The notes under the pieces: generated by a model
What the model was told of the DNA's origin: nothing
Database searches by the model: none
The model's input: the letters and a program-made list of their open reading frames with translations, nothing else
Translations under genes and position numbers: made by a program
In this document: in pieces, positions 1 through 12,283 of the stretch
Layout: each line of letters opens with the position of its first letter
Numbering within the stretch: position 1 is the stretch's first letter
From: Trichoplax adhaerens
Lineage: Eukaryota; Placozoa; Uniplacotomia; Trichoplacea; Trichoplacidae
NCBI RefSeq assembly: GCF_000150275.1
Contig: NW_002060944.1
Span: 9,138,159 to 9,202,158, forward strand
Reading direction: 5' to 3'
DNA: 64,000 nucleotides

Positions 1-2198
1 AAAGATGGATGACGTGAACAAAATGAGATAAATTCCAACCCATCACCAAATGATACCATGACTAATAATAATAATATAGTTATAAGTTAGGTTAAGCTGT
101 GAAACTGAGAAGTTTGTATTGGCTAATAATGAAAATTGTAGACATGAGTCCAATTTGATTGATGAACGACTTACTAAGTAATAAGATGGTAGAATAAAAA
201 TTGGTATGATACATCATCTCGTAACCGCCAACATTTGCCCTAGCTCTCATTTTGTCTTGAATAGCACCAGTAATTCCATCTGACGCTAATGATATTAGCT
301 AAGAACAAAATTGATACAGAGTTTAATAGCTTTTTCTTAATTTATAGAGCGGCACTACAACTATTCAGGTTGGAAATAAGGCCTTACTAGTAATAATTCT
401 CCAATGCCGAAATTGGCTTTAAATGTATGTTCAGATCTCTGCTTAGGAAATTACAAAGAAAGAGCAATGTCAAATGTACGTAGATATCGCACATAGAATA
501 GCTAGCATACTCGTAAGGTATTCACCTACCGTCTTGTAAAGCATAAAGACTACAATTCCAAAGACAATAAGGAGAACAGATAAGTATTTCGTTAAGGAAT
601 ATCGTTTTCCTCCAATTAAAGCCCCAAGTATCATGACAGGAATTGGTTTGCATGCTTTTCCCAAAACCTAATGATTTATATCAAGTTCATATTATCTTAT
701 GGACTGACTAATCATCACAACGGTAAAACTCATGATTAAAATCATTACTCTATGTATACTATTGCTATCAACTGTACATCGTATTCTTTTGAAAATGTAG
801 CCATGTTCAATTACCTGTTCGGGATAGTTTATGAATATTAAAGCCTTATTACTAGCTGTCATGGCTCCAATATATGTCAAAGATAGCATGAAATACCAGT
901 GCGAAGGCGTTTCGCTACTCGTCTTTCCAGCAAGCTGTACACCTAAGAGTTATTGCATCCAAGAACATCCAAATAGAAGCACTTTATTATACACATGAAA
1001 GATGAGTTACTTTTATCCTACTGATTTTAGTAGCCTTGAACCGCTAAAATGGGTGCATCATTCAACTACTAACATCAATGATTGTCTTTACGTGGCAAGT
1101 ACAGTATACAAATGTTCTACCCTATCAGGAGTTGATTTATGTTATTGGAACGTCTTATTGATGAATTACCGATTGAAGTACGAACAATATCAGAAATAGT
1201 ACTAATCTTCTCTCTGATATTGCGTTCAATATTGATTACAGTAAGCTCCTACAGAGCAAGTTTATTTATTCAATTCATTCATTCAATTAGCTTACCGACA
1301 CGAGCAATGAGCAAATTAGCCAAGCATTGGAGAGCCACTAAAGAGGTTGAAAATGTAAATTTATCTGTAGTACCATCGATGCTAAATTTGCCACGAGTAC
1401 TGTTATAAAAAATAGAAGCAATTTTTTTGAGTTAGGATCCAGTGTAACAAGACACTAACTATTCTCTATGGTTTATCACCGTTTGTAATCATCTCATTGG
1501 AAAAGCATACGACAAACGACTCGTTCAATTGAAGACGACGGGTTTTGGTCACGATTGACTACTAACTAAATTACCTTGAGCCGTGATCGTACAGTAGATC
1601 AACATGTCCATTGACTGCATTGTACAGACAAGAATTGTAAAATAACATGGATGTCTTTACTCTATCATGGATTAGTAAAATGAGTGCATTGATCAAGCAT
1701 GTAGGAAGATCAATGAATAGCAAATGCAAGCGGAGGCCATCATTAGCACAGCACGATAGTATCAGTCAGTGATTGAATTTGATGGTGTTACTATGCCTAT
1801 TGGGTAGGATGGATTTTCAGGGGTGGATCATTCATTTCCTGAATGGATGCAATATCTATCGTGCCAAGACAAGAGTGGGAATTGATCCGAGTGTGTCTAT
1901 CTGACTCTCGTTACTAAAAAAATGAGCTTAAGCGATGCTAATAATCCTTCTTTATTACATGTACTGTCTACATCTAGCGATCATTCAATGCGATAGGGCA
2001 GTGTCTCATTTTAAATAGAGTGATGACCGCAGACAAGAAATCAAAAGAGGCCAAATAGAACTAGCAGACGATCAAGTATGGATGCTTGGTCATGCAGGTG
2101 ATGTTGACTTACATTTTCTCTTGAGCGATGCCATAAAAAAAATAACTAATAAATATTCCTGATGCACAGAAGAATAATTTAGTTGATTTTCTCATCAT
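1..2198 (-). CDS. SLC35B1: SLC35B1-like ER nucleotide (ATP/ADP) transporter, 3' end off the window
   Basis: The exons I can place are 2113-2198, 1296-1399, 815-942, 530-667, 388-441, 175-298 and 1-61, read in that order on the minus strand. All junctions are GT-AG and all phases close. The start is a double ATG at 2198, giving [10 protein letters not shown]. Family landmarks follow in order: a first membrane segment ending GIAQEKI, then [34 protein letters not shown] joined to [25 protein letters not shown] and GLEFISF. These match SLC35B1 (UGTREL1) segment by segment, and the GKxCKPIPVM block is nearly diagnostic. The family comprises multi-pass proteins of the ER membrane, and human SLC35B1 exchanges cytosolic ATP for luminal ADP. 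About 231 residues lie in the window and the last third is missing to the left. Exon 388-441 could begin 3 bases later, at a second AG. Confidence 0.93.
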
Positions 2199-2734
2199 GA
2201 AATGATTGCTTGTCGATGATCCAATCGAGTACTATAGTACATCCAACGATGGTTGCAAACCGCCTACAATAAGTTGATGAATGATTGGAGCAATAGTCCA
2301 GTCAAGACTGTAAGTGATTCCTATTCAACTGTTACCGATGGCAATCAATCTGCTTGTCGATTTGACAATTTTAATCGCGCATCGATAATCCACTGCTGCA
2401 ATTCTTCAATTTCTTGAGCCAGTCTGTTGTCATAATATGACCTCGAGTATTGATTGAATGTCGGCTGGTTTTAAAAGGCCTCTCGTACCAGAGCCGTGCG
2501 TTCCTTGCGACTGGCATACTGGCGCCGACTACATACGCAATCAGCCATGGAACTGCATACATAACTCTGTTGGTGAAAGTGATCAACGCCAGCACAGAGG
2601 AATGTCAGCCAGTCAGTAGAAACTACATACCGTAGACTACAGTACTGTACACTCTACACTCTGCAGGACTGCCATGGGTCACGTGGTATCACCACCAAAG
2701 CGTGGCAAGCTCCGATTGGCTTCGGATCCTTTGG
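2199..2734. other. Intergenic, no gene seen
   Basis: Spacer upstream of the SLC35B1-like start codon. Short open frames exist on both strands, but none has family similarity or plausible splice partners. A TACAGTACTGTAC-type palindrome lies near 2638-2650. Confidence 0.5.
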
Positions 2735-3300
2735 TCCATCGTGTCCTTCTTCTCGTTCTGTCCGAGACTGCAACTCTAGACGTTGGACAGACAACTGGCC
2801 CGAGAAAGCTGTTCATGCATCATAATAGAGATTATTGATTTTTATACCGTCACACAGTGTCCTGGTTCTCATCCTTTCCGAAACTGCAACTCTGGACATT
2901 AGACAACACGCCGGAGAACTTGTATACAGTAGAATGTATCATCAAATTGATTGATTCTATTGTCATACGGTGTCCTGGTCTTCGTTCTGTCCGAGACTGC
3001 GAATCTGGACATGGGACAGCACACCCGAGGACCTGTCATGGAATGTACAGTGTACAGTACAGTAAGGGTTAGCATACACTGTACACTGTACACTGTGGGA
3101 TTTAGAATTGACAATGTCACACAGTGTCCGTCCGAGACTGCCAATCTGGACATTGGACAACACGCTCGAGAACCTGTAATACGGTATCTGAGATTCTATA
3201 CTGTCACACTATGTCCTGGCCTCGTCCTGTCCGAGAATCCAAATCTGCATATTGGACAACACGCCCGAGAACCTGTAAGGTATCATACAGTAGAATGGAT
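2735..3300. repeat. Degenerate tandem repeat, about 5 units of 104-138 bp
   Basis: A block with the core TGTCCGAGACTGCAA, followed by CTGGACATTGGACAACACGC and GAGAACCTGT, recurs at about 2756, 2874, 2985, 3123 and 3225. The copies differ by substitutions and small indels. A cluster of GTACAGT/ACTGTAC palindromes sits between units 3 and 4 (about 3047-3095). The open frames here on both strands follow the repeat period and are best explained by the repeat. I do not recognise the repeat family. Confidence 0.85.
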
Positions 3301-5619
3301 ACCGTCGTTGGAAGAGTCCAAGTATTTCCATACGATTGTAGGACTACTTGCAAAATAGCATCCGCTTTGCCCCGTCTACTTTCTCTCTCTCTTTCTTGAC
3401 GCTAATCGCCGATTAAATAGTAAGAGAGAGGAGTAGGAGACGGTGGAAAAAAGGGCAACAGTTGAGTGCAGTAGTCTTTGACGATTGTAAAGTAAAATCC
3501 ATACAGACTGGATCTTACCATTAGCACCCCCCCAACAATCGAAAACGCCATGCTTGTACTCTGTAGTACAGAGGCCCAATGTCACCACCGTAGTTGTGTC
3601 GTGTCTACTGATGGAAAAGGGTTTAGCCATAGTGTAGACCTTCATGAATGAATGAGGTCTTGAAAATTCAATTTTGAAGGCATTTACTTTCTAATTTGAC
3701 TCAAGTTTGACCAATACCTGATCACTACAACCTTGAACAATTGAATACGTAAACTACAGCAAGTGAGGGTGCGGGACGACGTCAGGGACTTGGTACTTCC
3801 TCTTTCATGGAGGTCTTCTCCTTCCTCAACGTACCTTAAAACGATCATGGCGGATATGTCTGCAATATCCATTCATTTTATGCTGTATTGAATAGTACTG
3901 TAAGCGTCAATGCCTAGTGGAGTATACCGAAAATCCATTTAGTACAAGTATGTGCCAATATGCTGCTCAAGCGATTACTCCGACGGAAGACCTTGTAAAT
4001 TTCCACGCTAGTCCATTTGTAGCAGAATAACTCCATCAATCTGCAAGTAAGAGCGATACTGTCTTCAATACTTTCCATAGAAGAAGAAGTACTGGACTAG
4101 AAAAAGGACAATTTTATCCTAAAATCTCCAACAACACTGCCATAATATGGAGACATGGAATGTCTAGTATGCAATAGTAAATGATATCGGAGTTGTTGAG
4201 TTCGACAGTTGGGATATACGCGTAGATATTAGGGGTAGACTCATTCAGGCGACATGAATTCATTAGAATAAATGAACAGTCAGTTCATGATAGCGTTATC
4301 CTCAACTTCTAATACAGATGGCCATCCTAATTAATGTATTAATCAACTATAAAATGATCTCGCAGCGTGTGATGAATGAGCGCACTACTCGGCACAAGTT
4401 GAAGAAAGTAGCAATCGCGAGCCGCTTCCGTAATATTTCAACATCCAATTGCATAGTCCTCTCTGCCTATTTTAATCATTTGTACTTACACATAAATCAA
4501 CAAATACTGTGGCAGCGTTATGCTACTAATGAGGTCTAGTTACTTGAAGAAAAAAAGGATGGAAATGGATAGCAATCTCATGCGCTTAAAGTTCCAAAAC
4601 TGATTCCACAAGTAACGAAGGAAATGGCAAACTTGCACCGGTTCTACAATATCCTAAGATTAAATTGTAGAGCACAGCCGGACTACTTTAATCATTCCTA
4701 TTTACAAACATGTACAATTGTACATTAGCTAATTATACTGTACTTCAGCAACACTACAAAACAGTAATCTGCAATTAAATTAGAACGCTATTACTATTGT
4801 TGGACAACTCTCTTGGTTAAAAGTTGACCAGAACAGCATCAGCAACATTACAATCGTAAAAGAATATAGCAATCTTAAACTTGTTCTATAAAATTCTAAA
4901 ATTAATTTGTGTCGTGCAGTTGGGCTACTCTGACTGTGATCATTTTTGTTGGCATGCAGATCAGTCAATGCTCTAGCAGCCTCAAGATTGTGCATAAATG
5001 ATTAAGTTAAACCATAACACCATTGCTATTGACTCATCCTCAGTTGCTAAAAAAAAGGAGAATCTCGCTAGTCAAGCCTGATTGCATCTCCAATCCGTTC
5101 CATAATATTCTAATTTTAAAATAAGTTGTTTAGTTTAATGGAATCATTTTAACTAGCTGATATTTTTAAATTCATAGATACACCAATGGCACGCGGCTTC
5201 GCTTCTTGTTTATTTTTTCAAGTAGCCCACTCAAATTCAAACTACGAATACGTTAATTTTAGGCAAAAACTTTGCCTTTTTAAAACTTACTATAGCTAAC
5301 TTGTTTCAAATCATGAGAAATTACTACATCACGGTTAATGAAGAAGACCATTCAACTCGATAGTTACCAAGATATAAAACTATAGAAAGTACGTGATACC
5401 TTTTCATTCCTGTCGAGCTAGTATGCGATAAAAATAAATCATGCCTAGTTTCCAAGCACTTCAGTAAGACCTTCTCTCCAATTAAACAACCTGCGAATGA
5501 AAGTATCCTACACAATAAGAATAATCATATGTTTGCAAAATTAGCGCTACTACTGCACAGTGCATTCTTCTAAAGAACTACCGAATTTTGCAACTTTCAA
5601 GTCGATATCCATAGCACAT
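3301..5619. other. Intergenic, weak ancient repeats, no gene seen
   Basis: There is a CT-rich tract near 3376-3397 (CTTTCTCTCTCTCTTTCTTG). Between about 4390 and 5170 a loose motif recurs three or four times, roughly every 230 bp: a CCGTTCCATAATATTCTAA-like string followed by an AATCATTT-like string. It is probably an old decayed repeat. Reading frames of up to about 90 codons occur on both strands, but none shows a recognisable domain or consistent splice phases. Confidence 0.4.
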
Positions 5620-6502
5620 ATGTTGTTGAAGACGGTCTCCACTCTACTTTTCTACCTATTGGCTTCTACTCTCCACTATGGTGCTTCAGTGGGTAAAATG
5701 ATAATAAAAAAAATAAACTAATATTGCTTTCTGCTTTACATTTTTTATTGCAATATTGTGCCTGCAACACTACAACGTAATGAAATTGATGTTTATTTTG
5801 TATCTATGTGTATGTTCAGACACGAAAGACATTGTTCCATTATTCACCAGACATGCGAGAATGAAACGAAAAAGTATTTCTACTTCGGCACATATAAACA
5901 GCCTACAAAAATCATATTATGAAATCGATAGAATCAGGCAAAGTAAAACTCCGATCAAATCTCAATCTCGTCAAGATAAAGACTCAAAAGTCGATAGGCA
6001 AAGTATGAAAGGAATAGAGGCGCCTATGCCTGCCTTACTAGAACCGCAAGATGATACTAAACCTAATACGTCTTCTATCATTGCAATTAAAAGCCAAGAA
6101 TTTGCATTGACCAATGATCTCAATTTTAGTCAAACAGAACTTTATAATCTTTCTTTTGCTACTATAAGCAGTGCTAGAAATGTAACAAATCAAATGCCAT
6201 CAGAAGTAGCATTAGCCATCGTTGCTACAGTTTCTGCTTCATTAGCGATTCTATGCCTTTGTTTGTTGCCCAGCGTAAGATATCGAATCAACAGATGCTG
6301 CATGGCATTTAGTCTTAGCAAGCCTCCAAGCAGAAATCATCCAACAGAAATCCACCCATCAGCACCACCGGGTAGTTATCGTAGCCAGCAGAGACGCCAA
6401 CGTCGTCCATGGCCTTCCAATGGCACAGGACCAACGTGGTTGACTGGATTCAGTTTTACTAAAATGACTACATTCGTAAGATTTTATACACGTAGAGATT
6501 AA
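5620..6502 (+). CDS. Unrecognised type I single-pass membrane protein with furin-like site
   Basis: Two exons, 5620-5692 and 5820-6502, join in phase (G|AC) to give 251 residues. The first exon encodes a textbook signal peptide, MLLKTVSTLLFYLLASTL, and the splice joins it to DTKDIVPLF. Residues 38-41 are RMKR, a furin-type R-X-K-R site. The ectodomain is rich in K, S and Q and has candidate N-glycosylation sequons NTS, NFS, NLS and NVT before the membrane. Residues 154-175 form one hydrophobic helix ending in a Cys/Leu run, and basic residues (RYRINR) follow. The cytoplasmic tail of about 75 residues is rich in Pro, Arg and Gln. I find no known domain. The layout suggests a processed surface protein or precursor, but the function is unknown. 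Upstream in-frame ATGs at the start of the second open frame are probably intronic. Confidence 0.7.
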
Positions 6503-7661
6503 TAATTTTGTGGTTTTGACCTGTATTAACAATTCGCTATTAGCTTACAACAGCGACGAAATCATCTCAAGCTAGAGTAATCTCCTGTACGCAACTTTCT
6601 TAAGGTTAAGATGCCTATTTACTCTTGCTTAAAATTCATGACCAGCTACTACTATTTCACTTAGCACAAGCTGGTAAGTGATGATACGTTACGGATAAAA
6701 TTTGTATAAATTCAATAGCAATATGCTCGTCTATTCGCGTTTCTTGACACGAAAATGGCAGCAAACCTTTGTTCTATGTAATTATACGAGTATTGGTGAA
6801 TGTGAGACCTGTATTTATACCACAGTAAAATATGAATAAATAGCATTGCTAAAACGAGTACTACAAGGGATATGCAAAATTTTGACTTATCCGATAAAAA
6901 CTGGATAAACCAGATTGTAATGACTTTGAACTTTTCTATTCGTTATTAATAGTAGGAGTAAGAATAAATGTAAAACTGTCTATATTTCGCCTGCAACAGA
7001 TCATACCCAACATCCATATATAGAATTGTTTCCTTCGACAATTCTTTTTTGCTAGCACTATTTTTAGCTATATATATATATATAATAACAATAATAATAA
7101 TAAACCTTTTAAGATCCCTTATTAATCGTAATCATAGCAAGGAAAAAGCCCTGCAACTAAATATCGAAGTACATCACTAATCTTCCGTCTATTGAATAAA
7201 TAATAGCAATACCGGAGGATTACACTTTGAATTCCATTAGTAGAATTCCAATTTATTTGGTAATATTATATTGCTATACATTCTATAAACGAATAGTATG
7301 ATCATAATATCGCTAATCATGGATATCGTTGATATATCGTACATTATTCCATAGTAAGCGTCTCTTGTGAAGCAGTGACTATTTTAGTTAAAGTGGAAGA
7401 AATCAGTCAAATACTCTTACCGAAATCATCTGCAATTAAAGTTGCAACATGTTTACGATATCCTTCACAAACAACTATTCCTATCAATACTGTATTAGTT
7501 TTTATCAAGAAACATCATCACTAGCAAAGACATCTTGGCCATTCCTTAATGATTTCTATACATTGAAAAAAGAGTTGTGTTGATATTTTAGTGTTCCTGA
7601 TTTTAGAACTTCAAGTTTTATTCTTGTCAAAGCCTTTATCACATGAAAAAGTAAAAGCACC
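6503..7661. other. AT-rich intergenic region with a simple repeat
   Basis: There is no supported gene. A TATATA stretch followed by (AAT/ATA)n lies at about 7068-7104. The region separates the membrane protein gene from the first kinase-like gene. Confidence 0.5.
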
Positions 7662-8846
7662 ATGGGGAAACCTAATCACAGCGATAAAGCCTCCTCTGAA
7701 AGCTGCAAAAGCCAAAAGCACACTATGAAAACTAACAACATAATCAAACAGCATAACAAGCAGGCGAAAAGGTATCATAATGCATTTCGTAATCAATTAA
7801 TACATCATGGTGGGAAAATTGTAGATTCAGCTCTATCGGTTTTAGCAAACCAACATGCTAGTCGTAAAAGATACTCAGAACCGGCTCAGTTAGGTTGGAG
7901 CGATTGGGAGAAATTAGATTTCGCCTATTTTCAGTTTCTCAAACAATATAAATTGGTCAAGCGGATCCATACCAATGCAAAATACACCATTTCTCTATAT
8001 AAATTCAATCAACTTCGCGTTACTGTCAAACATATTACCAATCCAGGTCGGCATGATCAACTTCTTCTATGGCAACGGCTACAAGATGAATATAAACTAT
8101 TAAAAGATTTTAATCATCCCAATATTATGCAAGTAAACGATTGGTATAAGACTAAATCAGACTATATGATTCTCATGCCAGTTATGCATCTTAATTTAAT
8201 TCAATACTTACTACAACGTCGGGCATTAGTACCGGAAAATGATGTTAAAACTATCATAGCACAAGTTCTTCATGGTCTTCAGTATCTTCATTCTCAGCGC
8301 TATATTCATTGTAATATTCGACCTTGTAATATCGTCTTTTCTAGGTCTAATACTCTTCAATTAGTTCTTTGTGGTTTTACATCGGCTGTCTATCTACCTG
8401 CAATTGCTCATTCAATCTCCGATAGCCAATGCAGTAAACACATCATTGATCATAAGGCACCAATAGATATACAAGATTTTAACTATTGTGCTCCAGAACT
8501 CTTTCAGTTACATGCTTCCTATAATTTTTCAACGGATTGCTGGAGTGTTGGTGTTCTGTTGTATAGGCTACTTTTCAATATGTTACCTTTCGTATGGAAT
8601 GATGATAATATTGCGCATGCAAACAATTATTATATGCAAAGAATGCAGACCATTTTCCAAACGCCACAAGGCGAAAAGCTACCTCTACGCTGTCGAAATT
8701 TAATAGTAAACTTGTTGAATCTAGATGTTACGCGACGGTGGAAAGTTTCCAAAGCACTGGAAAATGAATGGCTAAATGATCATCCAAGTAACATTGCAAT
8801 GGTTGCTGGCAATAAGAGTGATGATCCAGTTGATGTCGAGTCTTAA
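7662..8846 (+). CDS. Intronless pseudokinase (HRD to HCN, DFG to GFT)
   Basis: One uninterrupted frame of 394 residues, starting at ATG in MGKPNHSDK. Residues 1-90 are basic and of low complexity. The kinase fold follows: the glycine loop is absent (residues 100-112). The beta-3 lysine is kept as VTVKH (K123), and the helix-C glutamate is probably E143. PENDVKTIIAQVLHGLQYLH (191-210) is the usual helix-E run. The catalytic loop reads YIHCNIRPCN, so the HRD Asp is Asn218 while Asn223 is kept. Aligned to the paralogue at 13729, where the motif is CDFE, the DFG position reads GFT (238-240), so the metal-binding Asp is lost. APE (277-279) and DCW (292-294) are intact. Phosphotransfer is therefore unlikely, and a scaffold or allosteric role is an inference. 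An AATAAA lies at 8904. It is the first of three paralogues on this strand. Confidence 0.88.
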   Translation: MGKPNHSDKASSESCKSQKHTMKTNNIIKQHNKQAKRYHNAFRNQLIHHGGKIVDSALSVLANQHASRKRYSEPAQLGWSDWEKLDFAYFQFLKQYKLVKRIHTNAKYTISLYKFNQLRVTVKHITNPGRHDQLLLWQRLQDEYKLLKDFNHPNIMQVNDWYKTKSDYMILMPVMHLNLIQYLLQRRALVPENDVKTIIAQVLHGLQYLHSQRYIHCNIRPCNIVFSRSNTLQLVLCGFTSAVYLPAIAHSISDSQCSKHIIDHKAPIDIQDFNYCAPELFQLHASYNFSTDCWSVGVLLYRLLFNMLPFVWNDDNIAHANNYYMQRMQTIFQTPQGEKLPLRCRNLIVNLLNLDVTRRWKVSKALENEWLNDHPSNIAMVAGNKSDDPVDVES

Positions 8847-9359
8847 CGTGCATGGTAGAAGATGATTTTCATCAAGCAATATTGAATCTTACTTGCGGCA
8901 GTAAATAAATACTTTTTTCTTACATGTGTCTTGATTAGAATGCACTCGAATTAATAACGTATTTCATTACTTACTATAAATATTATAATTAGAAAATGCT
9001 ACTCTAAAGGATTTAAGCGCATAAATATTTTTCCATAAGTGGCTCCTTAACAAATCGTGCAGTATTTAGATTGCATATGCGATCAGTGAATTCCCAGCTT
9101 ACTGGTTCGAGATCTTCTTTCATAGCGATTAATAGACTATTAGTTTTATTATAATGTTTCGACCTTAGATCTTGCATTAGCTTATAGTTAGAGGATAACA
9201 AAGAAATTATGCGTATGCTTATTGAATCATGAACTTAATTTGTAAGATTGTCTTATTGAACTTATTATTTCCCTAATTAAACCTACGAACATCGTTTGAA
9301 TCATTATAAGAAGAAAATTGGCTGTCGTATGAAAATTTTACTCCAGTAAAATGTTTTGT
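8847..9359. other. Intergenic; small minus-strand open frame of uncertain status
   Basis: A minus-strand frame ends at 9013 and reads back to about 9177. It has an ATG (MQDLRSKHYNK...) and ends in MEKYLCA. It has a normal amino-acid mix but no recognisable domain, and I could not find splice-linked exons. I treat it as unsupported. The rest is AT-rich spacer. Confidence 0.3.
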
Positions 9360-10520
9360 GAAATGATTTTGATGTTCTTCAGTACTTATTTGCTGCGAGT
9401 ATTGTGCGGTTGCTGAACTCAGCCTGGCTGCAAGTCTAATTGCAAAGCACAAAACTGCTTTAATGATCTTCAGTTCTCATTTACCACAAGTATTATACGA
9501 TAGCTAAACTCCGGCTAGCTATAAGTCTAATAGCAAAGCACAGAACTACTTTCATTTAATTTACTTTCTAGTATATTGGCATATCTTATTAAAAGTTTTT
9601 CAGTACTTCGCTTCCGCCATTACTGCACGATTACACTTGGCTGGTAACTCGAAGCCTAATTTCTTTCTGCTGTACTGACCTAATTTCATCAGACTTATTC
9701 TATAGTAATGGCGGATCTCCTTTAAAAGCTTTTCAATCTGCTACACTGAGCTACATTCACCAGACTTGTTCTATGGTAATGGCACATCTCTTTCGAATGT
9801 TTTTTTAGTCGATTATCTAGCTCGAAATGGAAATACATTGTGCTGTGCTGAGCTACTTTTATCAGACTTATAGTAATAGTGTGTCTGTATAGGGCCTATA
9901 TGTCGAAATATAATTGCAAACTGTTGCACTGAGCTACTTTCAGCTTGTTCAACAGTAAAATCATCTCTCTCAAAAGATATTCCAGGTACTTATACGCCAC
10001 TATTATTGCACATTTCTTCAACTGATGGCTCGAAATCTAGCAAATTTTAAGCTACTTTCATCGGACTTATTCTTTAAATAACAATATTTCTCTTTCAAAG
10101 GATTTTAGCTGGAAATCTAATTTCAAAGAGCTGCATACAATTACTTTCATCAAGTATGCTCTATAATAATGGCGTATCTCTTTAAAATTTTTCCCAGCGT
10201 AGGCACCATTATATTATTATACATGGACTACCTAGCTGATAGTTGCAAATCTAATTACAAACTGCTGTGCTAGAGAATTTTTTCTTTTCGGACTTCTTCT
10301 ACAAGTACTAGTAGTACTTTCGCATCGATTGGAAAAGGTTTTCAATAGATTCGTTTATACGCAGGACAGTTTATGCACAAGATTTTCAGTCCTTGTACGC
10401 CACATTATTACACAATTGCCTTGTTAATGGCTGTAAATTTAGTTAAAAAGTGCTGTACCGGACTATTTTCATCAGACTAGTTCCATAGTAATGATGTATC
10501 CCTTCAAAATGATAGGATGG
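9360..10520. repeat. Highly degenerate tandem repeat region, roughly 110-bp period
   Basis: Phrases such as AGCTACTTTCATCAGACTT, CTATAGTAATGGC, ATCTCTTTCAAA and TAGCAAAGCACAGAACTACT recur in the same order from about 9360 to 10500, with heavy substitution and gaps. At least eight partial copies are visible, for example near 9440, 9530, 9680, 9770, 9850, 10060, 10140 and 10470. No coding frame spans them. It looks like an old minisatellite or decayed array of one element, lying between the first and second kinase-like genes. Confidence 0.75.
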
Positions 10521-11934
10521 AATAGAAATAGCTTCCTTATTCCTTACAGTCATGAGATCTACACTACTTTGCTAATTGTCTATTATAATTATTGAACGAA
10601 ACAACACTAATCTTCTGAGTAAACTTTACTATGTATTATTACGACTTTTATCCTCCAAATAGAAAAGTTTCAAATTATCTGTCATAAAGTTAGCAGTAGT
10701 CCCATTCGAGAACCATTGTCGCCTTCTCTCTTTCGTTAAATGAGTACTAATAGCGGGCACTTATGAAAACAATCTCAATATGATCAGTAGTTTCTATTCT
10801 ATTACATAACATTGCGACTCTTCTCTTCCAACTTATTTATAGTTTAGCACTTCCTACCGTTATATTCACATTTTCGTTTTTTTTCTACCTGGAACTGGTT
10901 ACTTTCTTTTAGTACATTGAACACTAGCTATCTTTCATAAATTTAATTATGGTAATATGACAAGAATGAGTTTTACTAGAATTCAGCTTAATTTCAAACC
11001 GTTATGGTGGTCATTAACGTAAAACTACGGAGGGCAATAGTAAATGTACTGCAGACTGCTATTATGTTACATGCAAGTAGAAAAAATATTGCTAGATAGA
11101 TTCATGTGTATTAGTTAGCAAACAGATGGGACTGGATATAGTGATAGTATTTCAATAAATATAAATAAATATATTTTAATATATATATTTTGACGTCGCA
11201 GTAATACAGTAATAGACAGGGAAAACCTTGACCGAAGCGAATAAAGAGGCATAAATTATTGTTCAAAACAAGATGTACTCGCGCATAAAAAGAAATCTTG
11301 ATTTCCTTTTTTTTACCATCCAAAATTATTAGCGTGGATTCAGGCCTCCCCTATCTGCTATCGTATAAGATACACTAAGTTTAATCTTGTTATTTATATT
11401 TCCATCTAACTTACCCCCAACGGGCTTATTCACTATCCCGTTGCACTTTAATTTTCTCTAGCTATTCTCCGTTAGCAGCAAGAGGAAGAATCTCAAGATC
11501 GTGTATATCCGATTGCTCTTTTCTCTACCTAGAATTGTTTACTGTCAAACGATCTCACTAACATGATTGGATGAAAACAAGTTTGCGAGTGTTTAGCTCC
11601 TATTTCAATTTTTCGCCGTATTATACTCTTCCTTTCTTCTACTAGTTGTTGATCATTGGCTTTATGCTGTATACATCGGTATTGGAAACCACAGAAAATT
11701 TTCCAATTACAGGATTGGCTGCTGCAAAAGCTACAACTCCATCGAACTACAGGACTACAAGATGGAGCGATCACATTTCATCTATTACAGCAAATCACTC
11801 CAATTTAGCTATCCTAGACAACCTCTTCAGTATTGTTCTCGCTATTGGCTCTTAGATGGATGAAAGAAAAAATTAAACGAGTTCTGTGTTACCTTCTTGA
11901 AAATGGACAACAAAAAACAAAGAAATTATAAAAT
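10521..11934. other. Intergenic; one small coding-like frame at 11664-11855
   Basis: It is mostly AT-rich with no clear gene. On the plus strand an open frame running to TAG at 11855 contains MLYTSVLETTENFPITG and ends in a hydrophobic stretch NLFSIVLAIGS. It is preceded by an AG acceptor-like CTTCTACTAG at about 11645. It could be the last exon of a small secreted or membrane protein, but I found no partner exon. Confidence 0.3.
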
Positions 11935-12283
11935 GATATTTAAAGGGGCCGAATAGATCCAACCGTTGTGTCGTTGTCGATCCGATCAGAAATTAGTTGT
12001 ACTGTTACAACTTTAATTAATCAGATATTTAAAGGGGTCGAAAAGATCCAAACCTTGCCGTTGTCTATCCGATCAGAAGTTAGTACTGTTACAACTTTAA
12101 TTAATCAGATATTTAAAGGGGTTGAATAGATCCAAATCTTGTCGTTGTCTATCCGATCAGAAGTTAGTACTGTTACAACTTTAATTAATCAGATATTTAA
12201 AGGGGTCGAATAGATCCAAATCTTGTCGTTGTCTATCCGATCAGAAGTTAGTGGTACTGTACTGTTACAACTTTAATTAATCA
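11935..12283. repeat. Four-copy tandem repeat, units 84-92 bp
   Basis: Four well-conserved head-to-tail units begin at 11935, 12024, 12108 and 12192, each starting GATATTTAAAGGGG. Each contains GATCCAAA, CGTTGTCTATCCGATCAG and TACTGTTACAACTTTAATTAATCA. Units 2 and 3 are exactly 84 bp. Units 1 and 4 carry small insertions (GTTGT; GGTACTGTAC). The high identity indicates recent or homogenised expansion. Confidence 0.95.

Noticed and set aside
2899-3399. Overlapping reading frames of 66-135 codons on both strands as a protein gene
   Set aside because: They coincide exactly with tandem repeat units and are open in several frames at once, and the residues show the repeat period.
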